Below, in pieces: positions 5,019-5,025 of a DNA stretch of 5,025 nt. The translations under genes were made by a program, and so were the position numbers. Under the pieces are notes generated by a model. It was not told the DNA's origin, searched no databases, and saw nothing but the letters and a program-made list of their open reading frames with translations. Origin of the DNA: Dehalococcoidia bacterium (lineage in GTDB: Bacteria; Chloroflexota; Dehalococcoidia; JACVQG01); contig JACVQG010000180.1 in the NCBI GenBank assembly GCA_015661045.1, positions 1 through 5,025 on the forward strand, given 5' to 3'. Position 1 is the stretch's first letter. Every line of letters begins with the position of its first letter.

Positions 5019-5025
5019 TATTAAA

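Overview
This 5 kb window is bacterial, about half G+C, and gene-dense. It falls into two blocks that face each other. The intergenic DNA carries short palindromic repeats of a kind (GTCATxxTGAGCGxAGCGAAGxATCT and GCTTCGTCGCTCCGCTCCTCGC types) that I associate with anaerobic bacteria such as Dehalococcoidia/Chloroflexota and some Desulfobacterota. With the CoxS-type iron-sulfur protein, the rubredoxin-like protein and the lone E1 pair, this suggests an anaerobic or microaerobic environmental bacterium. The taxon is an inference and is not proven by the window.

Left block, + strand, 1-3382. A repeat remnant and a hairpin (1-101) precede a gene for the alpha subunit of a thiamine-diphosphate (TPP)-dependent 2-oxoacid/acetoin dehydrogenase E1. 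This gene is broken near its 3' end by a deletion plus frameshift (203-1103). A 184-bp gap follows, with a perfect 30-bp palindrome, a second perfect hairpin and a good candidate promoter. Next is an intact E1 beta subunit gene (1288-2241). Nine bases later comes a UbiA/MenA-type membrane prenyltransferase reading frame (2251-3171), interrupted by one in-frame TAA although both halves look like conserved family sequence. A 64-residue seven-cysteine rubredoxin-like protein (3188-3382) closes the block.

Right block, - strand, 5025-3519. A candidate promoter (5018-4990) and a small palindrome precede a CoxS-type [2Fe-2S] small subunit of a molybdenum hydroxylase (4927-4457). A nitrilase-superfamily amidohydrolase (4418-3519) follows 38 bp downstream. 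The medium (FAD) and large (molybdopterin) subunits expected with CoxS are not in the window. The two blocks converge on a 136-bp gap holding half of a dispersed repeat.

Taken together, the left block would be a TPP-dependent E1 linked to isoprenoid quinone or lipid prenylation and a small redox protein, and the right block a hydroxylase/amide-hydrolysis pair. E1 alpha and UbiA are both damaged, while E1 beta, the rubredoxin-like gene, CoxS and the nitrilase are intact. Either the left operon is decaying or the assembly has local errors there. I see no CRISPR array, tRNA, rRNA, transposase or phage gene, and no convincing wholly new system. The most unusual points are the two broken genes, the divergent E1 beta active-site loops and the stacked palindromes.
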